Shown: in pieces, positions 27,863 through 37,764 of the stretch
Numbering within the stretch: position 1 is the first letter of the stretch
Layout: every line of letters begins with the position of its first letter
Assembly: GCA_963838805.1 (NCBI GenBank)
Contig: CAWISK010000005.1
Location: 372,001 to 436,000, forward strand
DNA from: CAVRQM01 sp963838805
GTDB lineage: Bacteria; Pseudomonadota; Alphaproteobacteria; Acetobacterales; Acetobacteraceae
Length of the DNA stretch: 64,000 nucleotides
Direction of reading: 5' to 3'
Position numbers and translations under genes: made by a program
The notes under the pieces: generated by a model
What the model was told of the DNA's origin: nothing
What the model saw: the letters and a program-made list of their open reading frames with translations, nothing else
Database searches by the model: none

Positions 27863-28915
27863 ATGAACGACGCACCGGCCGCGGCTTCGAGCGGCCTGCT
27901 GGAGAGACTGGCCCACGGATCGGTGATCTGCGCCGAGGGCTACGTGTTCGAGCTCGAACGGCGCGGCTATCTGCAGGCGGGCGCCTTCGTCCCCGAGGTG
28001 CTGACCGACCATCCAGAGGTGGTGGAGCAGCTGCACCGCGACTTCGTGCACGCCGGATCGGACGTGACCCAGGCGCTGACCTACTACGTCCACCGCGAGA
28101 AGCTGCGCCTGATCGGCCGCGAGGACGACCTCGAATCGATGAACCGGACGGCGCTGGACATTGCCCGCCGCGTGGCACGCGACACTGGCACGCTGTTCGC
28201 CGGCGATCTGTGCAACACCACACTCTACGACCCGTCCGACAGCGCCTCGCTGGCCGAGGTGGACCGCATCTTCGCCGAGGAGATCGGCTGGGCCGTCGAG
28301 GCCGGCGTGGACTATTTCGTGGCCGAGACGTTCGAGTGGGGCGGCGAGGCGGTGCGCGCGACGCAGGCGATCAAGCGGCATTCGCGGCTGCCGGCGGTGG
28401 TGACGTTCCCGATCATCCGCGAGGAGCACACCCGCGAGGGCTGGAGTGCGGCGGAGACCTGCAAGCGGCTGGAGGACGCGGGTGCGGATGTGGTTGGCCT
28501 CAACTGCCATCGCGGCCCCGCCACCATGCTGCCGCTGCTGGAGCAGATCCGCGCCGCGGTGAAGTGTCACGTGGCGGCGCTGCCAGTGCCGTACCGCACC
28601 ACGCCGGCCGAGCCGTCCTTCATGGCGCTGACGGATGCCTGCTGCGGCGGGCGGCGGGCGTTTCCGGTGGGGCTCGATCCGTTCGTCTGCACCCGCGACG
28701 AGATCGCCGATTTCACGCGCCGCGCGGATGCGATGGGCGTCAAGTATCTCGGCATCTGCTGCGGCGCCGGGCCGCACCACATCCGGGCCATGGCCGAGGC
28801 GCTGGGCCGCCATCCGCCCGCCAGCCGCTACAGTGCGGACATGTCGCGGCATACGTTCTTCGGCACGGATGCGAAGATCCGGCCGGTGCAGCGGACCTAC
28901 ACCGCGAAGCTGTAG
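27863..28915 (+). CDS. Homocysteine S-methyltransferase family protein (betaine-homocysteine type)
   Basis: Zinc-dependent methyltransferase (S-methyl_trans fold) that would move a methyl group from betaine, S-methylmethionine or a similar donor to homocysteine. The zinc cysteines are in VVGLNCHRGPAT (about residue 215) and LGICCGAGPHHIRAMAE (about 300). The catalytic-loop block FVAETFEWGGEAVRATQAIK is present. It is 350 residues, so it lacks the cobalamin domains of MetH. ATG 27863 follows AGGAAAC. It stands alone between divergent and convergent neighbours; the methyl donor cannot be read from the sequence. Confidence 0.88.
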   Translation: MNDAPAAASSGLLERLAHGSVICAEGYVFELERRGYLQAGAFVPEVLTDHPEVVEQLHRDFVHAGSDVTQALTYYVHREKLRLIGREDDLESMNRTALDIARRVARDTGTLFAGDLCNTTLYDPSDSASLAEVDRIFAEEIGWAVEAGVDYFVAETFEWGGEAVRATQAIKRHSRLPAVVTFPIIREEHTREGWSAAETCKRLEDAGADVVGLNCHRGPATMLPLLEQIRAAVKCHVAALPVPYRTTPAEPSFMALTDACCGGRRAFPVGLDPFVCTRDEIADFTRRADAMGVKYLGICCGAGPHHIRAMAEALGRHPPASRYSADMSRHTFFGTDAKIRPVQRTYTAKL

Positions 28916-29028
28916 CGGGACTGGCGCGGTCGGTGGCGGATCGCGGAGAGGCGGCATTTGCCATTGATGGCGCGCCGGTGACCACTCCATATGACCAGTC
29001 AGGTGCCGAGGGCGGCTTCGTGCGCGTC

Positions 29029-29050
29029 ATTCCTTGCTGAAGTAAGGAAT
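29029..29050. terminator. Hairpin between convergent genes
   Basis: ATTCCTT and AAGGAAT form a 7-base-pair stem with an 8-base loop, between the methyltransferase and the convergent heparinase-like gene. It has no clear U-run on either strand. It lies in an otherwise featureless 140-base gap. A bidirectional transcription stop is the simplest reading. Confidence 0.45.
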
Positions 29051-29055
29051 CACCG

Positions 29056-30689
29056 TCATCCCACCTTCGTGATCGCCCATTTCACATGCTGCGGCCCGTC
29101 CTGGTAGCCGGTCAGCACCACCTGCTCGGCCCGGCGCGGTTCGGCACCGCCCAGATACAGGCTCTCCTCCAGCGTCATCCGCGCCCCCTCGGCGCGCAGC
29201 CGCCAGCCGCTGCCGGAGGGCAGGCGCAGCAGCACCGCCTCGCCATCCTGTTGCAGGCTGGCATCGACCGACGGGTGCAGATGGAAGCGCACCGTGTAGG
29301 GCTGCGGGTTCGCCGCCTCGATCGCGTCCTCGCCGCGCACGTCCTCGCCGCTCTCGGCCAGGTACAGGCGGCGGCGATGCACGGCGCCGAACGGGCGGCG
29401 CCAGCCGTCATGGCTCGCCTCCAGCCAATGCGCCCCATTCGCCTCCTGCCGCTGCACCTCGACATGCTCGGGGCGGCGGCCCAGCCCGTGCTCGCGCACC
29501 TCGCTGCTGGAGGTGTCGGCCAGCACCAGCGTGCTGTGCGCCGCGCGTGGCACGGGTCGCCTGCCGCCATTCGGGACCGGCGGCGGGGGCGGCGCCGACA
29601 TTGGTGATCATGCGGTCGCGCCCGACCGACAGCTCGAAAGAGAGCGTGCCGGCATGGGCGAAGCGGTCGAGCTTCGGGCCGGCGGGCGCGGCGCAATCGA
29701 CCAGCAGCACGGTCCGCCCGGCCTGCAGCCGGTAGAAGCCGCCATCGGTCAGCGCGGACCCGGCACGGCCGGCGCGGCCGGCCTGGTTCAGCACCAGGTC
29801 GATCAGAAGCGGATCGGCCTCCTTGCTGCCGTTGAACAGCCCGAGCCCGCCATCGCCGTGCCGCAGCGTGCGCAGCGCCTGCGCCATGCGCTCGATCGCC
29901 GAGGGCAGCGCCGAGGGCGAGGCGGCGGCGGCGGATTGCAGCAGGGCGCGGATTTCCACCAGATCCTGCAAGGCGCAAAGCAGGGCGGCCGGGCTGCGCT
30001 CGCAATGGCTGCCGTCCGGCAGCACCTGCCGCGCGAGTTCCCCCGGCAGCACGCGCAGCGCCCGGCTGAGAAAGGCGGCGTGCTCGGGCAGCGCCACCGA
30101 TGCGGCGACGACCCCCTTCAGCGCCGTCAGCGCCCGCCCGTCCAGTTCCTCCGTCGGCAGCATCGCGGCGAGGCTGCGCGCGTCGGTGACGAGGCGGCTC
30201 ATCAGACGCTGGCGGAACCCGTCATCGGCCGAGGCCGCGAAGAAATCATAGTGGCCGAGCCAGGCGGCGATGCGGCTGCCGCACACGTCCGCGCGCGCGG
30301 CCGATGGGATCGGCGGCGGGGGCGGCGATCCAGTCCGCCACCAGGGCGCGGGCGCGCATCCGGGCGGCATCGGTGCCGAGGGCGCGCAGATCGCGCAGCC
30401 AGACGAAGCCGTGCGCGTGGGCGCGCATCTCCTCCGACGCGGCGGCGAGCCGGAAGCCGCCCTGCGACTGGTTCGCCGGCAGCAGGCGCGCGGTGCTGCC
30501 GGCAAAGATCAGCTCGCCTTTCAGCAGCCCGGCGCCGCGTCCCGGATCGCCGCTCCACGGATCGCGGACGGGCAGCGCCGGCGCGTCCGGCACGCCGCGC
30601 AGCCGCAGGCTGGGCAGCCGGGCCATCTGCCGGCGGGCGCCGCGCAGCCAGCGTTCCACGCCAGAGACGATCGGGCCGGGTGCCATCAT
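29056..30689 (-). CDS. Heparinase II/III family protein (two frameshifts)
   Basis: The family covers polysaccharide lyases and related proteins with an alpha-toroid followed by a beta-sandwich. Starts MMAPGPIVSGVERWLRGAR, followed by GAGLLKGELIFAGSTARLLP. The frame changes near 30300 into ADVCGSRIAAWLGHYDFF, then LPDGSHCERSPAALLCAL, DGGLGLFNGSKEADPLL and RMITNVGAAPAAGPEW. It changes again near 29550 into AAHSTLVLADTSSSEV and YTVRFHLHPSVDASLQQDG, the usual C-terminal sandwich. No signal peptide is seen, so a cytosolic role is likely, as in homologues next to rpe and rsmB. Substrate unknown. Repaired length is about 544 residues. Confidence 0.82.
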
Positions 30690-31349
30690 AGCCGGACCGC
30701 CGGCGCGCAGGGCGGCGATCGCCGCCGCCCGGTCCGCGTGCCCGAACACCGCCGTTCCCGCCACCAGCGTGTCGGCCCCGGCCGCGACCACGCGCGGCGC
30801 CGTTTCGGGCGTGATCCCGCCATCGACCTGCAAGCGGATGCTGCGCCCGCTCGCATCGATGGCCCGGCGCATGGCGGCGAGCTTGTCCAGCGAGGACTCG
30901 ATGAAGGCCTGGCCGCCGAAGCCCGGATTGACCGTCATCACCAGCACGCTGTCCACGAGGTCGAGCACGGACATCGCGTGCTCCACCGGGGTCGCCGGGT
31001 TGATCGCGACCCCCGGCCGGCAGCCGAGCTTGCGGACTTCCTGCAAGGAGCGGTGCAGATGCGGTCCCGCCTCGGCATGGATCAGCATGTGGTCGGCTCC
31101 GGCCTGCGCGAAGGCAGCGAGGTAGGGATCGGCCGGGGCGATCATCAGATGCACGTCGAACGGCAGCTTGGTCAGCGGGCGCAACGCGCGCACGACCTGC
31201 GGGCCGAAGGTGATGTTGGGCACGAAATGGCCATCCATCACGTCCAGATGCACCCAGTCCGCACCTTGGCGCTCAAGCGACGCCACTTCCTCGCCGAGCC
31301 GGGCGAAATCGCCGGACAGCAGGCTCGGGGCTACGACCAGACCGGACAT
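30686..31349 (-). CDS. rpe: Ribulose-phosphate 3-epimerase Rpe
   Basis: Interconverts ribulose 5-phosphate and xylulose 5-phosphate in the pentose phosphate pathway. TIM-barrel signatures: VAPSLLSGDFARLGEEV, VHLDVMDGHFVPNITFG (metal-binding His and Asp), VMTVNPGFGGQAFI and LQVDGGITPETAPRVVAAGA. The domain is complete in about 220 residues. In this frame there is no stop before the heparinase-like gene; a TGA at 30688-30686 overlapping its ATGATG start would end Rpe after a one-base correction. A real Rpe-heparinase fusion is possible but less likely. Confidence 0.94.
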
Positions 31350-31405
31350 TGCGCGATTCTAGTGGCCGGGTGCCGTGGCGCACAAGGAAGGCCGCTTGCG
31401 GCACG

Positions 31406-32649
31406 TCAGCGCTTGCGGAAACGGGCGACGAAGAACCCGTCCATGCCGCCGCGTTCCGGCCAGAGGGCGGGCGTGGTGCGCACCCACCCCGCCGGCAGCA
31501 GCGCCGCCTCCAGTCCGGGGAGTTCGCCCGCTGCCACCGGGTCGGGGTCGAGCGGCAATCGGCCGAGCGCCGCCTCGGCACGGCTTTCGCCTTCCTCGGT
31601 TTGCAGCGAGCACACCGCATAGACCAGCCGCCCGCCCGGCCGCAGCATGGCGCAGGCGGCATCCAGCAGCCGGTCCTGCCCGGCGACGAGGCCCGGCAGG
31701 TCGCCCGGCCGTTTCAGGTGCGGCACGTCGGGATGGCGGCGGATCGTGCCGGTGGCACTGCACGGTGCGTCCAGCAGCACCGCGTCCAGCGGCTGGTCCG
31801 GCCGCCAGGTTGCGGCGTCGGCCGCGACCAGATCCGCGGCGAGGCGCAGGCGGGCCAGATTGTCGCGCAGCCGCGCCAGCCGTGCCGGGTCGCGCTCGAC
31901 GGCGATCACCCGCGCGCCGGAGGCGGCCAGTTGCGCGGTCTTGCCGCCGGGAGCGGCGCAGAGATCGGCCACGCGCTCGCCGGCCTGCGCGCCGGAGCAG
32001 GCGGGCTGGCAGCATCGCCGCCGCGTCCTGCACCCAGAACCGTCCCTCCTCATAGCCCGGCAACTCGGCGACGCGGGTGCCCGGCGGATAGCGCCAGCCG
32101 CCGGTGGGCAGTGCCTCCCCGCCCGGCGGCGGCTCGCTGCCCGGCAGCAGCGGACAGGTCGAGCGGTGCCGGCGCGCTGATGCGCCTCGGCGATGGCGCG
32201 GGCCTGCGCCGCCCCAGGCGGCCCAGAGCCAGGGCGGCGTGTCCAGGCGCGGCCCGTCCAGGCCGGACAGCGCCGCGCGCCCCTCGGCCGCGACCCGCCG
32301 CAGCACCGCGTTGACCAGCCCGGCGAAGGGCGCGAGGCGCTGCGCCCGGGCCAGTGCCACCGCGGTCGCCACGGCCGCGTGCGGCGGGCGTGTCCAGCAG
32401 CAGCAGGCCCGCGGCACCCAGACGCAGGATATGGCGCACCGGCACCGGCGGCGCGCGGCGCAGATGCGGCTCGATCACCGCATCCAGGCTGCCCAGCCGG
32501 CGCAGCACGGCGGCGGCGAGGCGGTGCGCCGCGGCGCGGTCGCGGGCATCGGCGGCAGGCAGCGCGTCCAGCGCCTCGTCCAGCGGACGGTGGCGGTCGA
32601 GCACGGCGCCGAGCAGGGCGAACGCGGCCTCGCGGGTCGGGTCGGGCAT
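31406..32649 (-). CDS. rsmB: 16S rRNA (cytosine967-C5)-methyltransferase RsmB (three frameshifts)
   Basis: SAM-dependent m5C methyltransferase of the Sun/Fmu family. The N-terminal NusB-like domain begins MPDPTREAAFALLGAVLDRH and includes VRHILRLGAAGLLLLDTP, then shifts near 32385 to HAAVATAVALARAQRLAPFA and GLVNAVLRRVAAEGRAAL. Shifts near 32190 and 32000 lead to GRFWVQDAAAMLPARLL and then VADLCAAPGGKTAQLAASGA, the SAM site. LLDAPCSATGTIRRHPDV carries one catalytic Cys and YAVCSLQTEEGE the other. Repaired length of about 414 residues is normal. It lies downstream of nothing obvious on its strand and upstream of rpe. Confidence 0.92.
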
Positions 32650-32730
32650 GGGCCGCGTGCTACAGGCGATCCGGCGCCCGCGCCAGCCGGCCGGTTGCCC
32701 TGCGCTGCGCGTGGCATCTACAGCACGCCG

Positions 32731-34373
32731 ATGCTCGCGCGCCTCGCCCTGCTGGCGCAACGCCGGCCCCGCGCGTTGCTGGTCGCCTATTGCCTGCTCT
32801 GCTGGCTGCCCGGCTGGTTCACCATCCCGGCCACCGACCGCGACGAATCCCGCTTCGCGCAGGCGACGAAGCAGATGATCGAGACCGGCGACTTCATCGA
32901 CATCCGCAACGGCACCGAAGCGCGCAACCGCAAGCCGATCGGCATCTACTGGCTGCAAGCGATCCCGGCGGCGGCGGCACGCGGGCTCGGAATCGCGCAC
33001 GACAATCCGATCTGGCCGTACCGCCTGCCGTCGCTGCTGGGCGCGCTGATCGGCGTGCTCGCCACCTATGGCATCGGCCGACGGCTGTTCGATCCGCGCG
33101 CGGCGCTGCTGGCGGCGTTCATGCTGGGCGGCTCGGCGCTGCTCGCCGTCGAGGCGCATCTGGCAAAGACCGATGCCGCTTTGCTGGGGGCCACGACGCT
33201 GGCGATGGGGGTCCTCGCCCGCGCCTATCTGGCGCCGGAGCGGCTGGGCCGAGGGCAGGCGGCCGTGTTCTGGTTCGCGGTCGGGGCCGGGGTGCTGCTG
33301 AAGGGGCCGATCACGCCGATAGTGGCGGGGCTGGCGGCGATCACGCTGGTCATTGCCGATCGCGACGGGCGTTGGCTTGGTTCGCTGCGTCCGCGATGGG
33401 GCGTGCCGCTGGCGCTGGTCGTGGTGCTGCCCTGGCTGGTGGCGATCGAGCTTTCGACGCAGGGACGGTTCCTGTCCGACGCGGTGGGCGGCGATCTGGG
33501 GCGCAAGCTCGCGGGCGGCGACGACGCGCACGGGGCACCGCCCGGCGCCTATCTGCTGCTGCTATCGCTCACGCTGTTTCCGGCCGGGTTCGCGGTGTTG
33601 CGCGCCCTGCCCGATGCGTGGCACGCGCGGCGCGATCCCGTGACGCGGTTCCTGCTGGCCTGGGCGGTGCCGTCGTGGCTGGTGTTCGAGCTGGTTCCGA
33701 CCAAGCTGCCGCATTACGTGCTGCCGCTCTATCCGGCGCTGTGCCTGATCGGGGCGTCCTGGATCGTGGCCGGCGGGCGCACGCGCTGGCGCTGGCTGGC
33801 TGTGGTTTCGGGCCTGCTGTTCGTGCTGGCGGCACTGGTGTTCGGCGGCGGTGCGGTCGCCCTGCCGCTGGTGACCGGCGCCAGCCTGGCCGGCGCGTTG
33901 GCGATCGCCCTGCCGGCGCTGCTGGCGGCGGCGCTGGTCGTAGGCGGTCGTCCTGCGGGCCGGCGGCGACACACGGCGCGCGGCCTGGTCGGGTCTGCTC
34001 GCCGTGCCGCTGCTGTGGTGGGCGATCCTGGCAGTCGAGCTGCCGAACCTGCCGCCGCTCTGGGTCTCGTCGCGCGTCGCCGCCTGGCTGCACTCGCGTC
34101 CGGTCAGCGGCTTCGCCGCCGTGGGCTACGCCGAGCCGAGCCTGATGTTTGCCGCCGGCACCGGCACGCGCTGGCTCGACCCGCGGGCGGCGGCACGGTT
34201 TCTGGCACAGGATAGCGGCCGCGTTGTGGCGGTCGCGGAGCGCGACGTCGGCCCGTTCCTGGTCGCCGCCGGCGAGCCGGCGCCGCGCGCCTTTCGCCAC
34301 CGTGCGGGGCTTCGATTATTCGACCGGCAAGCCCGTGGCGCTGACGCTGTTCGCGGGCGTCACGGCCCGGTAG
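32731..34373 (+). CDS. ArnT/PMT-family membrane glycosyltransferase (two frameshifts)
   Basis: GT-C type enzyme that transfers a sugar from a polyprenyl phosphate carrier, as ArnT does to lipid A. Begins MLARLALLAQRRPRALLVAY, then TDRDESRFAQATKQMIETGD, the acidic periplasmic loop motif (DRDE-R) of this family, RKPIGIYWLQ and AHLAKTDAALL. At least ten membrane segments follow. The frame breaks near 33937, where removing one G gives LRAGGDTRRAAWSGLLAVPL, and again near 34290; the C-terminus then ends FDYSTGKPVALTLFAGVTAR. Target lipid or protein unknown. Repaired length is about 547 residues. Confidence 0.87.
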
Positions 34374-34440
34374 CGCCCGGGGTACCGATGCGGCTTGACG
34401 AAGCCGCCCTCGCTCCGCATTTTGCGCCGCGACGCAGGGC

Positions 34441-34516
34441 GGGGCTGTAGCTCAGTTGGGAGAGCGCCTCGTTCGCAATGAGGAGGTCGTCGGTTCGATC
34501 CCGATCAGCTCCACCA
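34441..34516 (+). tRNA. tRNA-Ala (anticodon CGC)
   Basis: A 76-base cloverleaf with encoded CCA. Acceptor stem GGGGCTG pairs with CAGCTCC (one G-U), the D arm is GCTC-AGTTGGGA-GAGC, the anticodon stem CCTCG/TGAGG holds loop TTCGCAA with CGC at positions 34-36, and the T arm is GTCGG-TTCGATC-CCGAT. CGC reads the alanine codon GCG, frequent in this GC-rich genome. Confidence 0.96.
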
Positions 34517-34552
34517 CCCTTGCCCTGCCGCCAAGTCCCGGAGAACCCGCCG

Positions 34553-34954
34553 ATGCAGCCCGCCGATGTCCGCAGCATGTGCGCGATCGGGCGAAGGGGG
34601 CAGCTTGGCCTGCGCGGCCAGATGCCCTGGGAGGGCAATCCGGGCGAGGAATACCGCCGCGACGTGGAGCGGTTCTGGGAGATGACGCGCGGGCACGTGC
34701 TGATCGCAGGCCCCGCCACCATCGCCTCGGTTCCCGAGGGGGCGCGGCGCGAGCGGAGCATCTGCGAAATCCGCTCGCACATGGCGCCCGAGGAAGTGCT
34801 TTCCCGCTTTCCCGGCCGGGTGGTGTTCGTGGGCGGCGGGCCGGCGGTCTGGACCGCCTATGCGCGGCTGATCCGCCATTGGGACATCACGCGCCTGCCC
34901 TATGACGGCGAGGCGGATCGCTATTTCGACCCGCGCTGGCTGATGGGCGGCTGA
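34553..34954 (+). CDS. Short dihydrofolate-reductase-like protein
   Basis: 133 residues, shorter than the usual 160 of DHFR. Recognisable blocks: MCAIGRRGQLGLRGQMPWEG (Met20-loop region with PW), RRDVERFWEMTRGHVLIAGP (acid residue of the catalytic helix, then the NADPH-binding strand) and VVFVGGGPAVWTAYARLI (the GG dinucleotide site). A short insertion, EGNPGEEY, separates PW from the catalytic helix. It probably reduces dihydrofolate with NADPH. The nearby folD supports a folate role; yggT lies between them. ATG 34553 is 36 bases beyond the tRNA. It could be a divergent DHFR-fold reductase for another substrate. Confidence 0.75.
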   Translation: MQPADVRSMCAIGRRGQLGLRGQMPWEGNPGEEYRRDVERFWEMTRGHVLIAGPATIASVPEGARRERSICEIRSHMAPEEVLSRFPGRVVFVGGGPAVWTAYARLIRHWDITRLPYDGEADRYFDPRWLMGG

Positions 34955-35025
34955 CCCGCCGCGCAGGCCGGTTGCGACGCACACGGGGCGCCTTTAGGTT
35001 GCGCACCCCATATTAAGGCGCCGCA

Positions 35026-35343
35026 GTGATCACGATTCTCTACCAGATCGTCCAGGAGATCCTCAGTCTTTACAAATGGGCGGTGATCCTGGCCGCCGTG
35101 GTGCAGACGCTGATGGCGTTCGGCGTGCTGGACAGCCGCAACCGGATCGTCTGGGCGATCGGCGACTTCCTCTATCGCGTCACCGAACCGGCGCTGCGGC
35201 CGATCCGCGGCATGATGCCCAATTTCGGCGGCTTCGACCTGAGCTACCTGGTGTTGCTGCTGCTGATCTGGGTGGCGCAGATGGTGCTCGCGCGCGTGTA
35301 TTTCGCAGCGATTTCCGGGAGCGTGCAGGGCCTGATCCTGTGA
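35026..35343 (+). CDS. YggT family membrane protein
   Basis: 105 residues from a GTG start, two long hydrophobic segments (about residues 5-35 and 70-100) around the conserved linker VTEPALRPIRGMMPNFGGFD, which defines the family. Inner-membrane protein of uncertain role, linked in some bacteria to osmotic stress or to cell-division complexes. Its stop overlaps the folD start (GTGA), so the pair is translationally coupled. Confidence 0.9.
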   Translation: MITILYQIVQEILSLYKWAVILAAVVQTLMAFGVLDSRNRIVWAIGDFLYRVTEPALRPIRGMMPNFGGFDLSYLVLLLLIWVAQMVLARVYFAAISGSVQGLIL

Positions 35344-36185
35344 CCGCCCGCATCATCGACGGCCGCGCGGTGGCACAGGCGCTGCGCGAATCGGTGGCGA
35401 GCCGGGTCGCCGCCCTCGGCTACCGGCCGGGCCTGGTTGTCGTGCTGGTGGGCGACGATCCGGCGAGTGCCGTCTATGTCCGCAGCAAGGACCGGGCCGC
35501 CGCTGCCGCCGGCATCGCCGCGCGCACCATCCGCCTGCCCGCGACCACCACCGAGCGGGAATTGCTCGCGACCGTTTCCGGGCTGAACGCCGACCCAGAG
35601 GTCGATGCGATCCTGGTGCAGCTGCCGCTGCCGGCGCCGATCCGCGCCCGCGCCGTGATCGAGGCGATCGACCCCGCGAAGGACGTGGACGGCTTCCACC
35701 CGGTCAATGTGGGCCGGCTGCATGACGGGCTGCCGACGCTCGCGCCCTGCACGCCGCTCGGCGTGATGAAGCTGCTGGAGGCGACAGGGGTCGCGACGCG
35801 CGGTGCGCGCGCTCTCGTGCTGGGGCGCTCGGCCATCGTCGGCAAGCCGATGGCGGCCCTGCTCACGGCGGCCGACGCCACCGTGACGGTAGCCCATTCG
35901 CGCACCCGCGACCTGCCGGCGGAATGCCGCCGGGCGGACATTCTCGTGGCAGCCGCCGGGCGGGCGGAAATGGTGCGCGGCGACTGGATCATGCCGGGTG
36001 CCGTGGTGATCGATGTCGGCATCAACCGACTGGACGATGGCCGGCTGGTGGGCGACGTGGCCTACGCCGAGGCGGCGGAGATCGCCGGCGCGCTCACCCC
36101 GGTTCCGGGCGGCGTGGGGCCAATGACCATCGCCTGCCTGCTGGAGAACACGCTGCGCGCGGCGCTGGCCCGACGGCAGGGGTAG
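35340..36185 (+). CDS. folD: Methylenetetrahydrofolate dehydrogenase / cyclohydrolase FolD
   Basis: Oxidises 5,10-methylene-THF to 10-formyl-THF in the cytoplasm. Signature blocks: VVLVGDDPASAVYVRSKDRA (with the catalytic Tyr and Lys), AILVQLPLPAPI, KDVDGFHPVNVGRL, VLGRSAIVGKPMAALL (Rossmann) and TPVPGGVGPMTIACLLENT. 281 residues, complete. GTG 35340 overlaps yggT. It supplies the formyl donor used by PurH, encoded 9 kb away. Confidence 0.97.
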   Translation: MTARIIDGRAVAQALRESVASRVAALGYRPGLVVVLVGDDPASAVYVRSKDRAAAAAGIAARTIRLPATTTERELLATVSGLNADPEVDAILVQLPLPAPIRARAVIEAIDPAKDVDGFHPVNVGRLHDGLPTLAPCTPLGVMKLLEATGVATRGARALVLGRSAIVGKPMAALLTAADATVTVAHSRTRDLPAECRRADILVAAAGRAEMVRGDWIMPGAVVIDVGINRLDDGRLVGDVAYAEAAEIAGALTPVPGGVGPMTIACLLENTLRAALARRQG

Positions 36186-36195
36186 GCGGTTCCGC

Positions 36196-37663
36196 GTGAC
36201 CGCCGCCCCGCCCCGCATCCGCCTCGCCCCGGATCTCGAGATCAGCCGGATCGTCACCGGGCTGTGGCAGGTGGCCGATCAGGAACGCGACCGCGGCCCG
36301 CTCGACCCGCAGGCCGCATCCTCGGCCATGCTCGACTATGCCAGCGCCGGTTTCGACAGCTTCGACATGGCGGACCATTACGGCAGCGCCGAGCTCATCA
36401 CCGGCCGCCTTCTCAGGCGCCTGGCGGGGGAGACGCTGCCCACGGTGTTCACCAAATGGTGCCCGGCACCCGGCCCGATGAGTGCGTCGGTGGTGCGCGC
36501 GGGGATCGGCCGCAGCCTCGACCGGCTGGGCGTCTCCACGATCGACCTGTTGCAGCTCCACTGGTGGAGCTTCGAGCATCCCGCCTATCTCGATGCGCTG
36601 GCGGAACTCGCCGCGCTCTGTCGGCAAGGCGTGATCCGCCATCTCGGCGTCACCAATTTCGACACGGCGCATCTGCGCGTGCTGGTGGGGCAAGGCATTC
36701 CGGTTCTGACCAACCAGGTCAGTTTCTCGCTGCTCGACCGCCGCGCCGCCGGGGAAATGACTGCCTTCTGCCATGCGCACGGCATCCGCCTGCTGGCCTA
36801 CGGCACGCTGGCCGGCGGGCTGATGTCGGAACGCTGGCTCGATCGGCCGGAGCCGCGCGCCGGCGAGATCGCCGATTGGAGCAAGAGCAAATACAAGCGC
36901 TTCGTGGACGCGATCGGCGGCTGGGAGGTGCTGCAGGGCATCCTGCGCGCCTGCGACCGCGTGGGCCGGCGGCACGGCGTCTCCATCGCCAACGTGGCGT
37001 GCCGCTGGGTTCTGGACCAGCCGGCGGTGGCCGCCGTCATCATCGGCGCCCGGCTGGGCGAGCGGGAGCATCGCGCCGACACGCTGCGCCTGTTTTCCTT
37101 CGCGATGGATGACGATGACCGCGCCCTGCTGGACGCGGCACTCGTTGCGGCGGTACCGATCCCAGGCGATTGCGGCGACGAATACCGCCGGCCGCCCTTC
37201 CTGACCGCGTCGGGCGATCTCAGCCATCATCTGGAGGCGCTGCCGGGGGTCTATCGGGCGGTGCCGGTCCCCGGCCGCCCCGGCCGGCTGCGGGTGGATT
37301 CCGGCAGCGTGTGGGAGGGGATCTGCGGCTATAGCCGTGCCGTGCGGGTGGGCGACCGCGTGCTGGTCAGCGGCACCACGGCGACGCATGGATCGGGGAC
37401 CGTGGTGTGTCCCAGCCGATCCGGCCGGGCAGGCGGTGCATATCCTGGACAAGATCGCGGCAAGCCTGTCGGCGCTGGGCGCGCGCATGGAGGACGTCGT
37501 GCGCACGCGCGTCTATCTGCGCAATGTCGAGGACTGGGAGCCGGTCTCGCGCATCCACGGGCGGTATTTCGGCGAGGTGCGGCCGGCCAATACGCTGGTG
37601 GAGGTGGGCCGGCTGGTGGGCGAATACGCGGTGGAGATCGAGGCGGAGGCGGTGGTGGGCTGA
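36196..37663 (+). CDS. Aldo/keto reductase fused to a RidA-like domain (frameshifted)
   Basis: Residues 1-330 are an aldo/keto reductase: FDSFDMADHYGSAE (catalytic Asp and Tyr), TVFTKWCP (Lys), LLQLHWWSFEHP (His) and LDQPAVAAVIIGAR. From about residue 370 a RidA/YjgF domain follows: VSGTTATHGSGTVV, then, after a one-base shift near 37410, AVHILDKIAASLSALGARM, VVRTRVYLRNVEDW and RPANTLVEVGRLVGEYAVEI. The archetypal RidA Arg (PAR) is Asn here (PAN), so imine deaminase activity of the classical kind is unlikely. GTG 36196 lies 10 bases after folD. The fused layout suggests paired handling of a reactive carbonyl or enamine; the substrate is unknown. Confidence 0.85.
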
Positions 37664-37764
37664 GCGACGGCGCAAAGCCGAGCCAGGCCGCCATAGCGAT
37701 CAGACAAACGACGGGCGCGCCCGTCGGTCGGAGGAACGGGGCGGCGCATTCCGTGCCTCAGGTT

